A stretch of DNA of 64,000 bases from Yaniella halotolerans DSM 15476 (GTDB taxonomy: Bacteria > Actinomycetota > Actinomycetes > Actinomycetales > Micrococcaceae): assembly GCF_000420805.1 (NCBI RefSeq), contig NZ_ATVQ01000001.1, forward strand, positions 1 to 64,000. Direction: 5' to 3'. The position numbers and the translations under genes are program-made. A model generated the notes under the pieces. The model was not told where the DNA came from and ran no database searches. It saw only the letters and a program-made list of their open reading frames with translations. Positions 1 to 9,777 of this stretch are shown here, piece by piece. Position 1 is the first letter of the stretch; every line of letters starts with the position of its first letter.

Positions 1-100
1 CGCTATACAATTTTCAACAAAAACCTTCATGTCACAGCGCTTCACGTCTCCGATCCGCCCTGGGCACGAGAGATAACTATACACACCCCAAACCAAAACG

Positions 101-159
101 CAAAATCGGCGGGCTCATTTGGAACTGTCGTCTAGTTCCGCATGAATCCGCCGATTTTG
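101..159 (-). terminator. Likely intrinsic terminator of tyrS
   Basis: Perfect 12-base inverted repeat (CAAAATCGGCGG at 101-112, CCGCCGATTTTG at 148-159) with a second inner stem GGAACT/AGTTCC. Read on the minus strand the stem is followed by a T-rich run (TTTTGCGTTTTGGTTT), as expected for an intrinsic terminator just downstream of tyrS. Positions 1-100 hold nothing else I can recognise. Confidence 0.7.
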
Positions 160-212
160 GTGGCAATTCTATTCAATTTGTGCCGATTGGGCCGTTTTTA
201 GAGACCTAGATC

Positions 213-1538
213 TCAATTTTCGTTTGGAATCAGGTTGATAAAGCCGAGATTTTTGCGTCCGCGTCGTACAACAAAGTATTTTCCGTGCAGAGCATCCGCC
301 TTCGTGAAGACCTGTTCAGGATCTTGAATTTTGACGTTGTTCAAGTATGCGCCGCCATCGCCTACGGTGCGACGTGCAGAGGACTTCGATTTCTCGAGAC
401 CGGTAGCAACCAACAGATCGATGATGGTCATCGCATTGCCTAGGTCAGTTTGCTCAGCCATCGGGAGTTCAGAACCTGCTGCGTACAATGTTGCCTCGTC
501 AATTGATTCAAGCTCGCCGCGACCAAACAGCGCAGCCGAGGCATCGATAGCCCGTTGGGTCTGGTCTTCCCCGTGTACCAATGACGTAACTTCCCATGCC
601 AAACGACGCTGCGCTTCGCGACGGAAGGGTTCATCTGCGACTTTCTGTTCGTATTCTGCGATTTTTGCGCGACCAAGAAAAGTAAATACCTTCAGTCGCT
701 CTACCACGTCCGCATCCGCTGTATTGAGCCAGAATTGATAGAAGGTGTATGGGGAGCACATGTCCGGATTCAACCAGATAGCGTTGCCCTCAGATTTACC
801 AAACTTGGTTCCGTCTGCGTTCGTAATCAACGGCGTACCAATAGCATGTACATGTTCGCCTTCTACCTTGCGCACGAGTTCGGTACCCGACGTGAGGTTG
901 CCCCATTGATCCGAACCGCCTGTTTGTAAGGTGACGTTATGTCGCCGGTACAACTCCATAAAATCCATACCCTGCAGCACCTGGTAGGAAAATTCGGTGT
1001 AGGAGATTCCTTCATCAGAATCTAACCGTGAGGCCACAATTTCTTTTCGGATCATAGTCCCGACCCGGAAGTGCTTACCGATATCTCGCAGAAAATCGAG
1101 AGCTGACAATCCACCGGTCCAATCCAGGTTATTCACCATGGTGGCACCGTTGTCGCCTTCAAAGGATAGATAGTGCTCGATCTGTGTTCTCAGTGAGTCG
1201 ACCCAACCTTCGACGGTGTCACGAGTATTGAGACTACGTTCATTCGTTTGACGTGGGTCCCCGATCAGTCCGGTTGCACCACCGACCAATGCGACCGGGT
1301 AGTGACCTGCCAATTGCAGTCTGCGCAGCACCAAAAGTTGCACGAGGTGTCCAAGATGCAGAGATGCGGCCGTCGGGTCGAAGCCACAATAATAGTTTAT
1401 TGGGTCCCCCGATAGGGCTTCCTCGAGTTTGGCTTCATCAGTCGAGACCTGAATAAGGCCACGCCATTGCAATTCCTGCCAGATATTCTCGAACGAAGGA
1501 TCATTTGTTTGTCGGCTCAAAAACTCTTCATTGTTCAC
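213..1538 (-). CDS. tyrS: Tyrosine--tRNA ligase
   Basis: Cytoplasmic class I aminoacyl-tRNA synthetase that charges tRNA-Tyr with tyrosine. Visible are the HIGH-type motif HLGH (about residues 61-64), the tyrosine-site motif GSDQWGN (about 208-214), the KMSKS-type loop KFGKS (about 245-249) and a C-terminal S4 RNA-binding domain (about 375-440). At about 441 residues it is full length for the bacterial TyrRS family. Two starts are possible: TTG at 1547 and GTG at 1538. I prefer GTG 1538 because a TAGTTT box lies exactly seven bases upstream of it, the leaderless-transcript spacing also seen at other genes here, and because no ribosome-binding site precedes TTG 1547. A hairpin terminator follows at 101-159. 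The function is certain; only the start is open. Confidence 0.96.
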   Translation of the reverse strand: MNNEEFLSRQTNDPSFENIWQELQWRGLIQVSTDEAKLEEALSGDPINYYCGFDPTAASLHLGHLVQLLVLRRLQLAGHYPVALVGGATGLIGDPRQTNERSLNTRDTVEGWVDSLRTQIEHYLSFEGDNGATMVNNLDWTGGLSALDFLRDIGKHFRVGTMIRKEIVASRLDSDEGISYTEFSYQVLQGMDFMELYRRHNVTLQTGGSDQWGNLTSGTELVRKVEGEHVHAIGTPLITNADGTKFGKSEGNAIWLNPDMCSPYTFYQFWLNTADADVVERLKVFTFLGRAKIAEYEQKVADEPFRREAQRRLAWEVTSLVHGEDQTQRAIDASAALFGRGELESIDEATLYAAGSELPMAEQTDLGNAMTIIDLLVATGLEKSKSSARRTVGDGGAYLNNVKIQDPEQVFTKADALHGKYFVVRRGRKNLGFINLIPNEN

Positions 1539-1545
1539 GCTGATC

Positions 1546-1551
1546 AAACTA
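1546..1551 (-). promoter_or_regulatory. Predicted -10 box of tyrS (leaderless)
   Basis: TAGTTT on the minus strand, seven bases before the GTG start at 1538. This fits TANNNT -10 boxes of actinobacterial leaderless promoters. The -35 region (TATTCA at 17-base spacing) is weak. Confidence 0.45.
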
Positions 1552-1585
1552 CCAGTTCTAGTTGTGGCTGAATAAAAAATTGTGT

Positions 1586-3862
1586 TTATATGTCACGAAG
1601 GCCTGCAGGCAGATCTTCGTCTCGGGCGGTCGTGATTATGGCGAGGCTCTGAGTTGCTCGTGTCATCGCCACATAGAGGTCACCGACCGAACCATTCGCT
1701 GATGCAACCACATGTTGTGGTTCAGAGATAATCACTACGTCATACTCCAGACCTTTTGCTTGTTGTGGGGTCACCAGCGCTAAGTCACGTTGACGACGTC
1801 GTCCTGCTCCCGTCCAGACTCTTCCCGGATAGGCGCTCTCAAGCTGCCGGTACACATCTACGTATTGGTCAGCCGTTACGATAATGCCTACGAGCCCACC
1901 GTGGTGCCGTTCCAACTGTGATTGCACGACATGCAGAAGTGTATCGCCAACATCTTCGTCGGTGGTTCGAATAAGTTCTGGGTCGAAGTCTCCCAAACGC
2001 AGCGCTTTCGGCCTTGTCACTGGGCGGCCAGCATGAGTTGCTACACGCGTCGCAACATCGGTGATTCGTTCTGGAGTGCGGTAGTTTACGGTCAGTTCAG
2101 AAAGTCTCCAGTTCTGCCCTGCAAACGGTTCGAGTACAGTCGTCCAGTCTGCACTAGCGTCGGCCCAGGAAGCCTGAGCAAGATCACCAACAATGGTGAA
2201 GGAACGCAAGGGTGAGCGACGAAACAGCATCCGCCACTGCATATACGTCAATTCTTGGGCTTCATCAACGATGATATGACCATATGTCCACGTGCGGTCA
2301 GCTTTCGCTCGGTCGGCCACCGAGGCCCAAGTGGTTTCAGGCTCTTGGGCTGCTGCAAGCATCTCAGCTGTAACGATGCCGTCGACGCCGATGTCTTCTA
2401 GCGCATTGTACATATTGTCTAACGCTGCTTCTGCGGTATCGACATTGCGTTGGTTCAGGGACTGTTCCGCTTCGGCAGTGTCCGCTACGAGTTCCCCTAA
2501 TAATTCCGCTGCTTCATCGATCAACGGGACATCAGCATCGGTAAATGGTGTCCCGTCTTCTCTGAGCAATGTCAGGATTTCACTCGTACTGAGCATCGGG
2601 GCCGCATCAACCAGATACTTCGGTTGGGATAGCAGGTCGTTGACAACCCCGGTGGGTGTCAACGGTTTCCAACACATATTCAATAACCGGCGGACGTCGC
2701 GAGACTGCCGGATTTCTTGATGCAGATACGTCCTATCAGCCTTATTTACGAGGCCGTCTTCACGCTTCGGGCTCACAATATCGCGCAGCTGGTCATATAA
2801 CGTCCGCACCATATGGTCGACGAAGACTTCTCGTGCTTGGTTGTGTGGTCGTTCAGATTTCCGAGCATGTCCTATTGCTCTACGGATTTGTACAGGACGC
2901 ACTCTTAGATCGATGCCGTCGACATGCACCCAGGTGGTTTCCGGGATGGAGCGTTGACGGAGACTTACAGCGTTCGCAAGGACTTCGGTCATCAAGGCAC
3001 GACCTTTGATTTCTGCTGCACTGCGGTCATGTCCTGGAACGACTTCAATCCCCGGATACAGGTTACCGACCGAGCTCATCACAACCCCGGTCTCCCCTAA
3101 CGAGGGCAGGACCTGGTCAATGTAGTTCATGAATGCTTCGGACGGGCCAACGAGGAGAACGCCATTTTTCGCGAGTCGTTCGCGATGGGTATAGAGCAGG
3201 TATGCGGCACGGTGGAGAGCAACTGCTGTTTTCCCCGTACCTGGTCCTCCTTGAACGACGAGCACGCCACGCATTTCGTCACGAATAATCTCATCTTGTT
3301 CGCGTTGGATCGTGGCGACGATATCGCCCATGACTCCGGTACGAGGTGCACTTACAGCAGACAACAATGTCTGAGAGGCCTCCCCTGGATGCGAACTATT
3401 GAGTACATCGTCTTCGAACGACTCAACTTCGCGCCCGGTCATCATAATGTGACGACGCCGAGCTACCCCTTGTGCGTTGGCGGCGGTAGCTTGATAAAAC
3501 GGTGCAGCTTCCGGTGCGCGCCAATCGACCAGAAGGCGAGTTCGCTCATCATCTGATAAACCAATCCGACCGATATGACGGTGACTTTCCTGCTCGGTGT
3601 CCAGACGCCCGAACACCAACCGGTCATCTACAGCATTCAATTGGTTGATACGGTCTTGGTAAAGACTCGCGAACGAATCACGCTCTGACTGGTTCTGAAA
3701 CGAACCCTGCAGTCCTTGAGCTTGGATACGCTTGAGTTGTTCTTGTTTTTCGTCCCGTAGTCCGTCTAAACGTTCATAGAGCTTGGCAACATACCTACGC
3801 TCTATTGCCAGTTCTTGTTCATACCAGGACGTGGTGTCGGTTGACCCTTGTTGGTCGGTCAC
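1586..3862 (-). CDS. HelD/HelR-type RNA polymerase-associated UvrD-like helicase
   Basis: Superfamily 1 ATPase of the HelD group, which binds RNA polymerase and helps release it from DNA or stalled complexes; some actinobacterial members (HelR) protect against rifamycins. The N-terminus (about residues 10-90) is a charged coiled coil, as in HelD. Next come the Walker A motif GGPGTGKT (about 205-212), the Walker B/DEAQE motif IIVDEAQE (about 530) and a C-terminal helicase motif QAKGLEYD (about 700). At 758 residues it is in the family range. The start is GTG at 3862, five bases after AAGGAG; the adjacent TTG at 3865 is too close to that site. It lies between tyrS and argH, transcribed in the same direction with short gaps. 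Family assignment is firm; rifamycin resistance is only a possibility. Confidence 0.88.
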   Translation of the reverse strand: MTDQQGSTDTTSWYEQELAIERRYVAKLYERLDGLRDEKQEQLKRIQAQGLQGSFQNQSERDSFASLYQDRINQLNAVDDRLVFGRLDTEQESHRHIGRIGLSDDERTRLLVDWRAPEAAPFYQATAANAQGVARRRHIMMTGREVESFEDDVLNSSHPGEASQTLLSAVSAPRTGVMGDIVATIQREQDEIIRDEMRGVLVVQGGPGTGKTAVALHRAAYLLYTHRERLAKNGVLLVGPSEAFMNYIDQVLPSLGETGVVMSSVGNLYPGIEVVPGHDRSAAEIKGRALMTEVLANAVSLRQRSIPETTWVHVDGIDLRVRPVQIRRAIGHARKSERPHNQAREVFVDHMVRTLYDQLRDIVSPKREDGLVNKADRTYLHQEIRQSRDVRRLLNMCWKPLTPTGVVNDLLSQPKYLVDAAPMLSTSEILTLLREDGTPFTDADVPLIDEAAELLGELVADTAEAEQSLNQRNVDTAEAALDNMYNALEDIGVDGIVTAEMLAAAQEPETTWASVADRAKADRTWTYGHIIVDEAQELTYMQWRMLFRRSPLRSFTIVGDLAQASWADASADWTTVLEPFAGQNWRLSELTVNYRTPERITDVATRVATHAGRPVTRPKALRLGDFDPELIRTTDEDVGDTLLHVVQSQLERHHGGLVGIIVTADQYVDVYRQLESAYPGRVWTGAGRRRQRDLALVTPQQAKGLEYDVVIISEPQHVVASANGSVGDLYVAMTRATQSLAIITTARDEDLPAGLRDI

Positions 3863-3933
3863 CAAGGCTCCTTTACTGCTAGCGCCGTAGCACCAGCACT
3901 CAGCTAACTTCGACCACTTAGTCTAGTGGTCAT

Positions 3934-5406
<1,473 letters not shown>

Positions 5407-5516
5407 TCAGTCCTTACTTCAAAACTATCAAATATCCCTCAAGCAAATTGACTCCGAACGCTGAGAATACGAAATACCACCCTTGCGGCTTCTTATGGGA
5501 TCTAGTTGGCGACGCC

Positions 5517-5600
5517 ATGAATCACGATACTCGTCCAATCGCCTCATACAACGTCCATCTTTGGCACGGTGGACCACGTGATGGCCTTGAAATCATTTAG
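5517..5600 (+). CDS. Possible 27-residue ORF or gene remnant (GGPRDG motif)
   Basis: Short open frame ATG 5517 to TAG 5600 in the argH-ankyrin gap. The C-terminal half, YNVHLWHGGPRDG, looks like conserved protein sequence rather than random translation. The frame stays open upstream to 5343 but there overlaps the start of argH in antisense. No convincing ribosome-binding site is visible, and the frame ends 27 bases before the ankyrin start. It could be a microprotein, a decayed gene tail, or chance. Confidence 0.22.
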   Translation: MNHDTRPIASYNVHLWHGGPRDGLEII

Positions 5601-5615
5601 TGGCCGAAAATTGTC

Positions 5616-5621
5616 TAAACT
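5616..5621 (+). promoter_or_regulatory. Predicted -10 box of the ankyrin gene (leaderless)
   Basis: TAAACT six bases before the ATG at 5628, with no Shine-Dalgarno sequence in between. A TTGAAA at 5587-5592 is too far upstream (23 bases) to be a normal -35 element. Confidence 0.5.
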
Positions 5622-5627
5622 GCATAC

Positions 5628-6068
5628 ATGACTGATAACGAACCAGAACTGTCAGACGATCAGATTGAATTCCTCAATTCGTTGTATGACTTCGCCCGTG
5701 AAGGGAAAGTACAAGCCTTGTCGTCGGCTATTGATCAGGGTATACCGGTGAATCTCACGAACCATAACGGGGATACTTTTTTGATTTTGGCAGCCTACCG
5801 TGAGCAGGCTGCTGTAGTGAATGCACTCATCGAGCGTCATGCCGATGTCAACGCATTGAATAGCCGTGGACAGTCAGCGTTGACGAGTGCAATCTTTATG
5901 CAAAACGAAGAGATATCGACAGCCCTGCTCAACGCGGGGGCAGATCCTGATCACGGACCGCAGTCGGCTCGAGCGACAATTACCGCAATGGGTTTAGACA
6001 AAATGGGCGAGTTCTTAACTGCCTATGAAAATCACCCGGTGACAGATCCACCCGAACAACATCAATAA
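5628..6068 (+). CDS. Ankyrin-repeat protein
   Basis: Small cytoplasmic protein of 146 residues. After a short acidic N-terminal helix it has about three ankyrin repeats (residues 25-125), seen in the phrases NHNGDTFLILAAYREQ, NALNSRGQSALTSAI and ALLNAGADPDHG. Ankyrin repeats are protein-protein interaction scaffolds; the partner is not evident. It has no signal peptide or membrane segment. The start is ATG 5628, supported by the leaderless-type TAAACT box. The lipoprotein gene follows 62 bases downstream on the same strand, so they may be co-transcribed. In many actinobacteria small ankyrin proteins of this type sit near catalase or arg genes; no specific function can be assigned. Confidence 0.85.
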   Translation: MTDNEPELSDDQIEFLNSLYDFAREGKVQALSSAIDQGIPVNLTNHNGDTFLILAAYREQAAVVNALIERHADVNALNSRGQSALTSAIFMQNEEISTALLNAGADPDHGPQSARATITAMGLDKMGEFLTAYENHPVTDPPEQHQ

Positions 6069-6130
6069 GCAATACGTGGGGTGTGCAGCATTTCTCGCCT
6101 CGCATTTCACATCACATCTGAGGAGCTTTT

Positions 6131-6889
6131 TTGACTAGAACGATGACGCGACCAACCCGATGGCTTTCGTTAACAGGACTCGGAGTCGTCTCTGCTTGGA
6201 CGCTCGCTGCTTGCAGTGGCGGTGCCCCAGACCTGACAGAGATTTCTGAATCGGCACAACAGTCCATGGAAGAAGCTGAGTCTCTGACCTATACCCTGTC
6301 TGATCCAGACGGTGTCCATGCGAACGACCTGAGTGCCATGGAGTTTTCTGGCCAGACGGATCAAGCAAACTTCGCGATCAAAGCGAACACAACGGATATG
6401 GACATGGAAATCTTGGTCGTTGATCAACAATCTACGTTTATCCGAATGACGTTCACCGATGAAGATATGCAGGCAATGTTTGACGCCGAGGGTATCGAAG
6501 AAGGTCAGTGGATCAAGACTCCAGAGTCTGAAGTAGCTGATATTGAACAATTTACCGATGAATTCGAAGGGCTTTCAGACCGGACATTTGCTCTCACAGA
6601 GGGCCTGACGGAAGAAGACTTGGAAGCAGTAGAAGTCGAGGAAACTGAACTGGAAGACCAGGCTGTCTATAAATATACTGTTCCAGCCACCGGCGAGACA
6701 GAAACCGAGCTCTATCCAGGCGCGGACACTGTTGCCTTCTATTTCTCACAAGATTCATCTGAATTAGTTCAAGTCGAGGCCAGTGCAGGCGAAAGCACTG
6801 CAACCCACACGTACGGTGACTACGATTCAGTAGAACCAATTGAGGCGCCGCCTGAAGATGAGATCGCCGACCTGGACTGGGAATTCTAA
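6131..6889 (+). CDS. Putative cell-surface lipoprotein (LppX/LprG-like, DUF1396 type)
   Basis: Secreted lipoprotein of 252 residues. A basic N-terminus and hydrophobic core (residues 10-25) lead to a lipobox LAAC, so Cys28 is the likely lipidated residue that anchors the mature protein outside the membrane. The remainder is very acidic (many Glu and Asp), with alternating patterns typical of beta-rich folds. The pattern 'S.A.E.AESLTYTLSDP...' resembles actinobacterial LppX/LprG-type lipoproteins, but that is only a likeness by eye. The start is TTG 6131, five bases after GAGGAG; an in-frame ATG at 6143 is 17 bases away and less likely. A strong bidirectional hairpin at 6921-6960 ends the unit. 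Confidence 0.8.
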   Translation: MTRTMTRPTRWLSLTGLGVVSAWTLAACSGGAPDLTEISESAQQSMEEAESLTYTLSDPDGVHANDLSAMEFSGQTDQANFAIKANTTDMDMEILVVDQQSTFIRMTFTDEDMQAMFDAEGIEEGQWIKTPESEVADIEQFTDEFEGLSDRTFALTEGLTEEDLEAVEVEETELEDQAVYKYTVPATGETETELYPGADTVAFYFSQDSSELVQVEASAGESTATHTYGDYDSVEPIEAPPEDEIADLDWEF

Positions 6890-6920
6890 CCTCGGGCCCA
6901 GTTCACACTACATAACTATC

Positions 6921-6960
6921 ACAAAGCGCTCGGATAGTAGTATCTAGCCGAGCGCTTTGT
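6921..6960. terminator. Bidirectional hairpin terminator between the lipoprotein gene and argR
   Basis: Perfect 13-base inverted repeat, ACAAAGCGCTCGG (6921-6933) and CCGAGCGCTTTGT (6948-6960), with T-rich sequence on the plus-strand side. It lies between two convergent genes and can serve both. Confidence 0.85.
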
Positions 6961-6969
6961 CGTTTGTCT

Positions 6970-7482
6970 TTAGGAACGCGGGTCTTGTTCCGCATAGCTA
7001 ATAAACTCCGAGGCGGCTTCAGGGCCCCCGTCTGCCAGTCGGGTCACTACCATAATTGAGTCGTCACCTGCGATACTGCCCAAAACGCTCGGCAACCTGG
7101 CATGATCAATTGCCGAGGCTAAAAACTGGGCTGCTCCCGGTGGTGTACGAAGCACTGCAATATTGCCGGATCCTTCAGCAGACAACAGCAAATCTCTGCA
7201 CAATGCGGAAAGACGCGCTCCTGTAGCTTCCGAACCTTGGGCACCCGAAACTGCTGTGCTATCAATGCCTTCGGCTGGGACGTGGTACACGGTAAGACCC
7301 GAATCAGTGCGTATTCTCGTAGCTCCGATGTCAACTAAATCACGAGAGAGCGTACCCTGCGTGACCGAAACGCCACGTCGCTGAAGCGCATCTGCTAATT
7401 CTGCTTGCGAACGGATGTGTTCGATGCTGAGCACAGTCCGAATTTCGTGTTGTCGAGCGACCTTGGTCAACGGAGTGGTCAT
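6970..7482 (-). CDS. argR: Arginine repressor
   Basis: Arginine-responsive DNA-binding hexamer that represses arginine biosynthesis. The N-terminal winged helix (residues 5-75) contains the recognition motif QGTLSRDL (SRDL at 46-49). The C-terminal oligomerisation/arginine-binding domain has the PPGAAQFLASAID stretch and GDDSIMVV. The start is ATG 7482, two bases after the argF stop. A longer in-frame reading exists but runs back into argF and gives no ArgR-like sequence. At 170 residues it has the usual size. It is the last gene of the argCJBDFR operon, so it probably controls its own transcription through the ARG boxes ahead of argC. Confidence 0.95.
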   Translation of the reverse strand: MTTPLTKVARQHEIRTVLSIEHIRSQAELADALQRRGVSVTQGTLSRDLVDIGATRIRTDSGLTVYHVPAEGIDSTAVSGAQGSEATGARLSALCRDLLLSAEGSGNIAVLRTPPGAAQFLASAIDHARLPSVLGSIAGDDSIMVVTRLADGGPEAASEFISYAEQDPRS

Positions 7483-7484
7483 GA

Positions 7485-8483
7485 CTACTGCACTTGGCCT
7501 CGAGAGGCTTCTGCCAGCGGCAGGATCAATTCTTCTGGAATCTCCGCCAAACCGGATGCATACAGCAACCATGCGATAAGAGCTTTCTGCGCATGAAGCC
7601 GGTTTTCGGCCTCATCAAAAACTCGCGATTGTGGTCCGTCAATGACTTCGGATGAGACTTCATACTCTCGATATGCAGGTAAGCAATGCAAAAATATGGC
7701 GTTATCTGCAGCTTGGGCGATTGCCTCGCTATCCACTGAGTACGCTTCAAATAACTTCAACCGCTGTTCAGTTTCGTCTTCTTGTCCCATGGAGATCCAT
7801 GTATCAGTGACGACAACGTCAGCGGCTTCCAGAGCCTGCGATGCATCGGTTGTCACCGTAATGGAGCCGCCGGTTTCTTGTGCGCGAGCTTGGGCTGCTG
7901 CAACGATAGCTTCATCTGGTAAATAGCCTTCAGGTCCGGCGATCCGTACATGCATCCCGGCGGTAGCTCCACCGAGAAGATAGGAATTGGCCATATTGTT
8001 GGCAGCGTCGCCGAGATACGTCATGACGAGTCCCTGGGTCGAACCGCGGTGTTCTCGCACAGTTTGCAAATCGGCGAGCACCTGGCACGGATGGTAATCA
8101 TCCGTGAGCGCGTTCACCACAGGGATGGCTGAGTTCTCAGCGAGCTCGTTGATCCCCGACTGCGCATAGGTACGCCAGATGACGACAGACACCATACGCT
8201 CAAAAACCTTGGCCGAATCGTAGATGGATTCTTTATGCCCGAGCTGGGATTCGCCAGGGTTGATAATCAGTGGGTTCCCACCAAGTTCGGTAAGACCCGC
8301 CGCAAACGAAATTCTCGTCCGCGTTGAGGTCTTGTCGAACATGACGATCCCGGTCTGTGGTCCAGCCAGCGGTTTGAAGGAATAGCGCTGTCTCTTCATC
8401 ATCTCTGCGAGATCGAGAACTTCAGATTGCTCAGCCGGGGTGAGGTCGGTATCGACCAGAAAGTGGCGTGGTGTTGTTGGCAT
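7485..8483 (-). CDS. argF: Ornithine carbamoyltransferase
   Basis: Transfers a carbamoyl group from carbamoyl phosphate to ornithine, giving citrulline. The carbamoyl-phosphate motif STRTR is near residue 53, and the ornithine-site motif HCLPA is near residue 265. Its 332 residues are slightly long for the anabolic enzyme but within range. The enzyme works as a cytoplasmic trimer. It sits between argD (23-base gap) and argR (2-base gap) in one operon. Confidence 0.96.
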   Translation of the reverse strand: MPTTPRHFLVDTDLTPAEQSEVLDLAEMMKRQRYSFKPLAGPQTGIVMFDKTSTRTRISFAAGLTELGGNPLIINPGESQLGHKESIYDSAKVFERMVSVVIWRTYAQSGINELAENSAIPVVNALTDDYHPCQVLADLQTVREHRGSTQGLVMTYLGDAANNMANSYLLGGATAGMHVRIAGPEGYLPDEAIVAAAQARAQETGGSITVTTDASQALEAADVVVTDTWISMGQEDETEQRLKLFEAYSVDSEAIAQAADNAIFLHCLPAYREYEVSSEVIDGPQSRVFDEAENRLHAQKALIAWLLYASGLAEIPEELILPLAEASRGQVQ

Positions 8484-8506
8484 GGTGCCGCTCCTTATGC
8501 TGTGGT

Positions 8507-9769
8507 CTACGAATTCGCTTCGGCTACAGTTTCAGCGATGATATTTGGCAGATCCGTCAGCAGCGGGTCGACCTGGTCTTTGGTGATGATCAGCGGTGGT
8601 GCTAGACGAAGCGTTAGTTCCCCGGTGGCATTGATGATGTAGCCGTACTCGAGAGCCTTAGCCACAATTTTCGGTGCGAGCCCTTTTTCGGGAAGCTTCT
8701 GTCCTTGGGCGAGCAAAGCATCTGTATCGAGTTCGATGCCCTGCCACAAACCATAAGCTCGTACAGCTTTGACCCCTGGCAGCTCTCTGAGCTGTTGAGC
8801 AAGGTAACTTCCGACATCGCGGACATTGTCTAAAATTTGTTCAGCTTCGATGGTATCGAGTACTGCCAAAGCAGTTGCGGTTGCCATTGGGTTACCACCA
8901 AACGTGGTCCCGTGTTGGCCTGCGGTAAAGAGTTCGGAGACGGCACGGCCAAAGGTGACCATCGCGCCGATCGGCATGCCACCGCCCAAGCCCTTGGCTA
9001 ACGTCATTGCGTCAGGGATGACAGGTTCTGCTGTGCCAGTCAGCTCGGTGTTTTGAAACCCGAACCATGTACCAGTGCGTCCGATGCCCGATTGAATTTC
9101 ATCAAAAATAAGCAATGCGCCGTGATCGTTACACGCTTGACGCACCTGTGCGAGATACCCCGCAGGGAAGTTCTGCACACCGGCTTCGCCCTGTACTGGT
9201 TCAATCACGACTGCCGCGACGGTGTCGTCGAGCTCAGCCTGCAACGCAGTAAGATCTCCGGCTGGCACGAATGTCACCCCACCCGGCAGCGGTTCAAATG
9301 GTTCACGGTACTGTTGCTTCCAAGTCAAGGCGAGTGCACCCATGGTGCGGCCATGGAAGGCGTTCTCCAACGCGATGATTTTGGTTCTTTTACCACCGGT
9401 AGAGTGTCCGTACCGTCGTGCTAATTTGAACGCCGCCTCGTTGGCTTCGGTTCCGGAATTCGCAAAGAAACATGCTCCGTCATTGGCACCAGCAAGCGTG
9501 ATGAGGCGTTCAGCCAGTGAAACTTGCGGTAGTGAAGTGAACAGGTTCGAGATATGACCGAGGGTTTGAGCCTGTTCTGTTAGTGCCTGGACCAGCGCGG
9601 GATGGGCGTGGCCCAAGGCATTCACCGCGATCCCCGCAAGAAAGTCTGTGTACTGTTTGCCATCGGCGTCCCAAACATAGACACCTTCGCCTTTTACAAG
9701 GGCGCGAGCTGGGGTACCGAACATGTTGGTCATGGTCCGCTGGTAACGGTCCAATACATTTTGTGACAA
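8507..9769 (-). CDS. argD: Acetylornithine aminotransferase
   Basis: Pyridoxal-phosphate enzyme of fold type I that converts N-acetylglutamate semialdehyde to N-acetylornithine, using glutamate as amino donor. It may also act in lysine synthesis as succinyldiaminopimelate aminotransferase, as some ArgD proteins do. The cofactor lysine lies in TLAKGLGGGMPIGA (about residue 255), the preceding cofactor-site motif is LLIFDEIQSGIGRTG, and the phosphate-binding region is near SGTEANEAA. It has 420 residues, as usual. It follows argB by 8 bases. Confidence 0.95.
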   Translation of the reverse strand: MSQNVLDRYQRTMTNMFGTPARALVKGEGVYVWDADGKQYTDFLAGIAVNALGHAHPALVQALTEQAQTLGHISNLFTSLPQVSLAERLITLAGANDGACFFANSGTEANEAAFKLARRYGHSTGGKRTKIIALENAFHGRTMGALALTWKQQYREPFEPLPGGVTFVPAGDLTALQAELDDTVAAVVIEPVQGEAGVQNFPAGYLAQVRQACNDHGALLIFDEIQSGIGRTGTWFGFQNTELTGTAEPVIPDAMTLAKGLGGGMPIGAMVTFGRAVSELFTAGQHGTTFGGNPMATATALAVLDTIEAEQILDNVRDVGSYLAQQLRELPGVKAVRAYGLWQGIELDTDALLAQGQKLPEKGLAPKIVAKALEYGYIINATGELTLRLAPPLIITKDQVDPLLTDLPNIIAETVAEANS

Positions 9770-9777
9770 GTGGGCTC

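Noticed and set aside
1-100. Possible rRNA operon promoter downstream of tyrS
   Set aside because: tyrS is often followed by an rRNA operon in related genera, but only 100 bases are visible and no rRNA or clear promoter can be shown.
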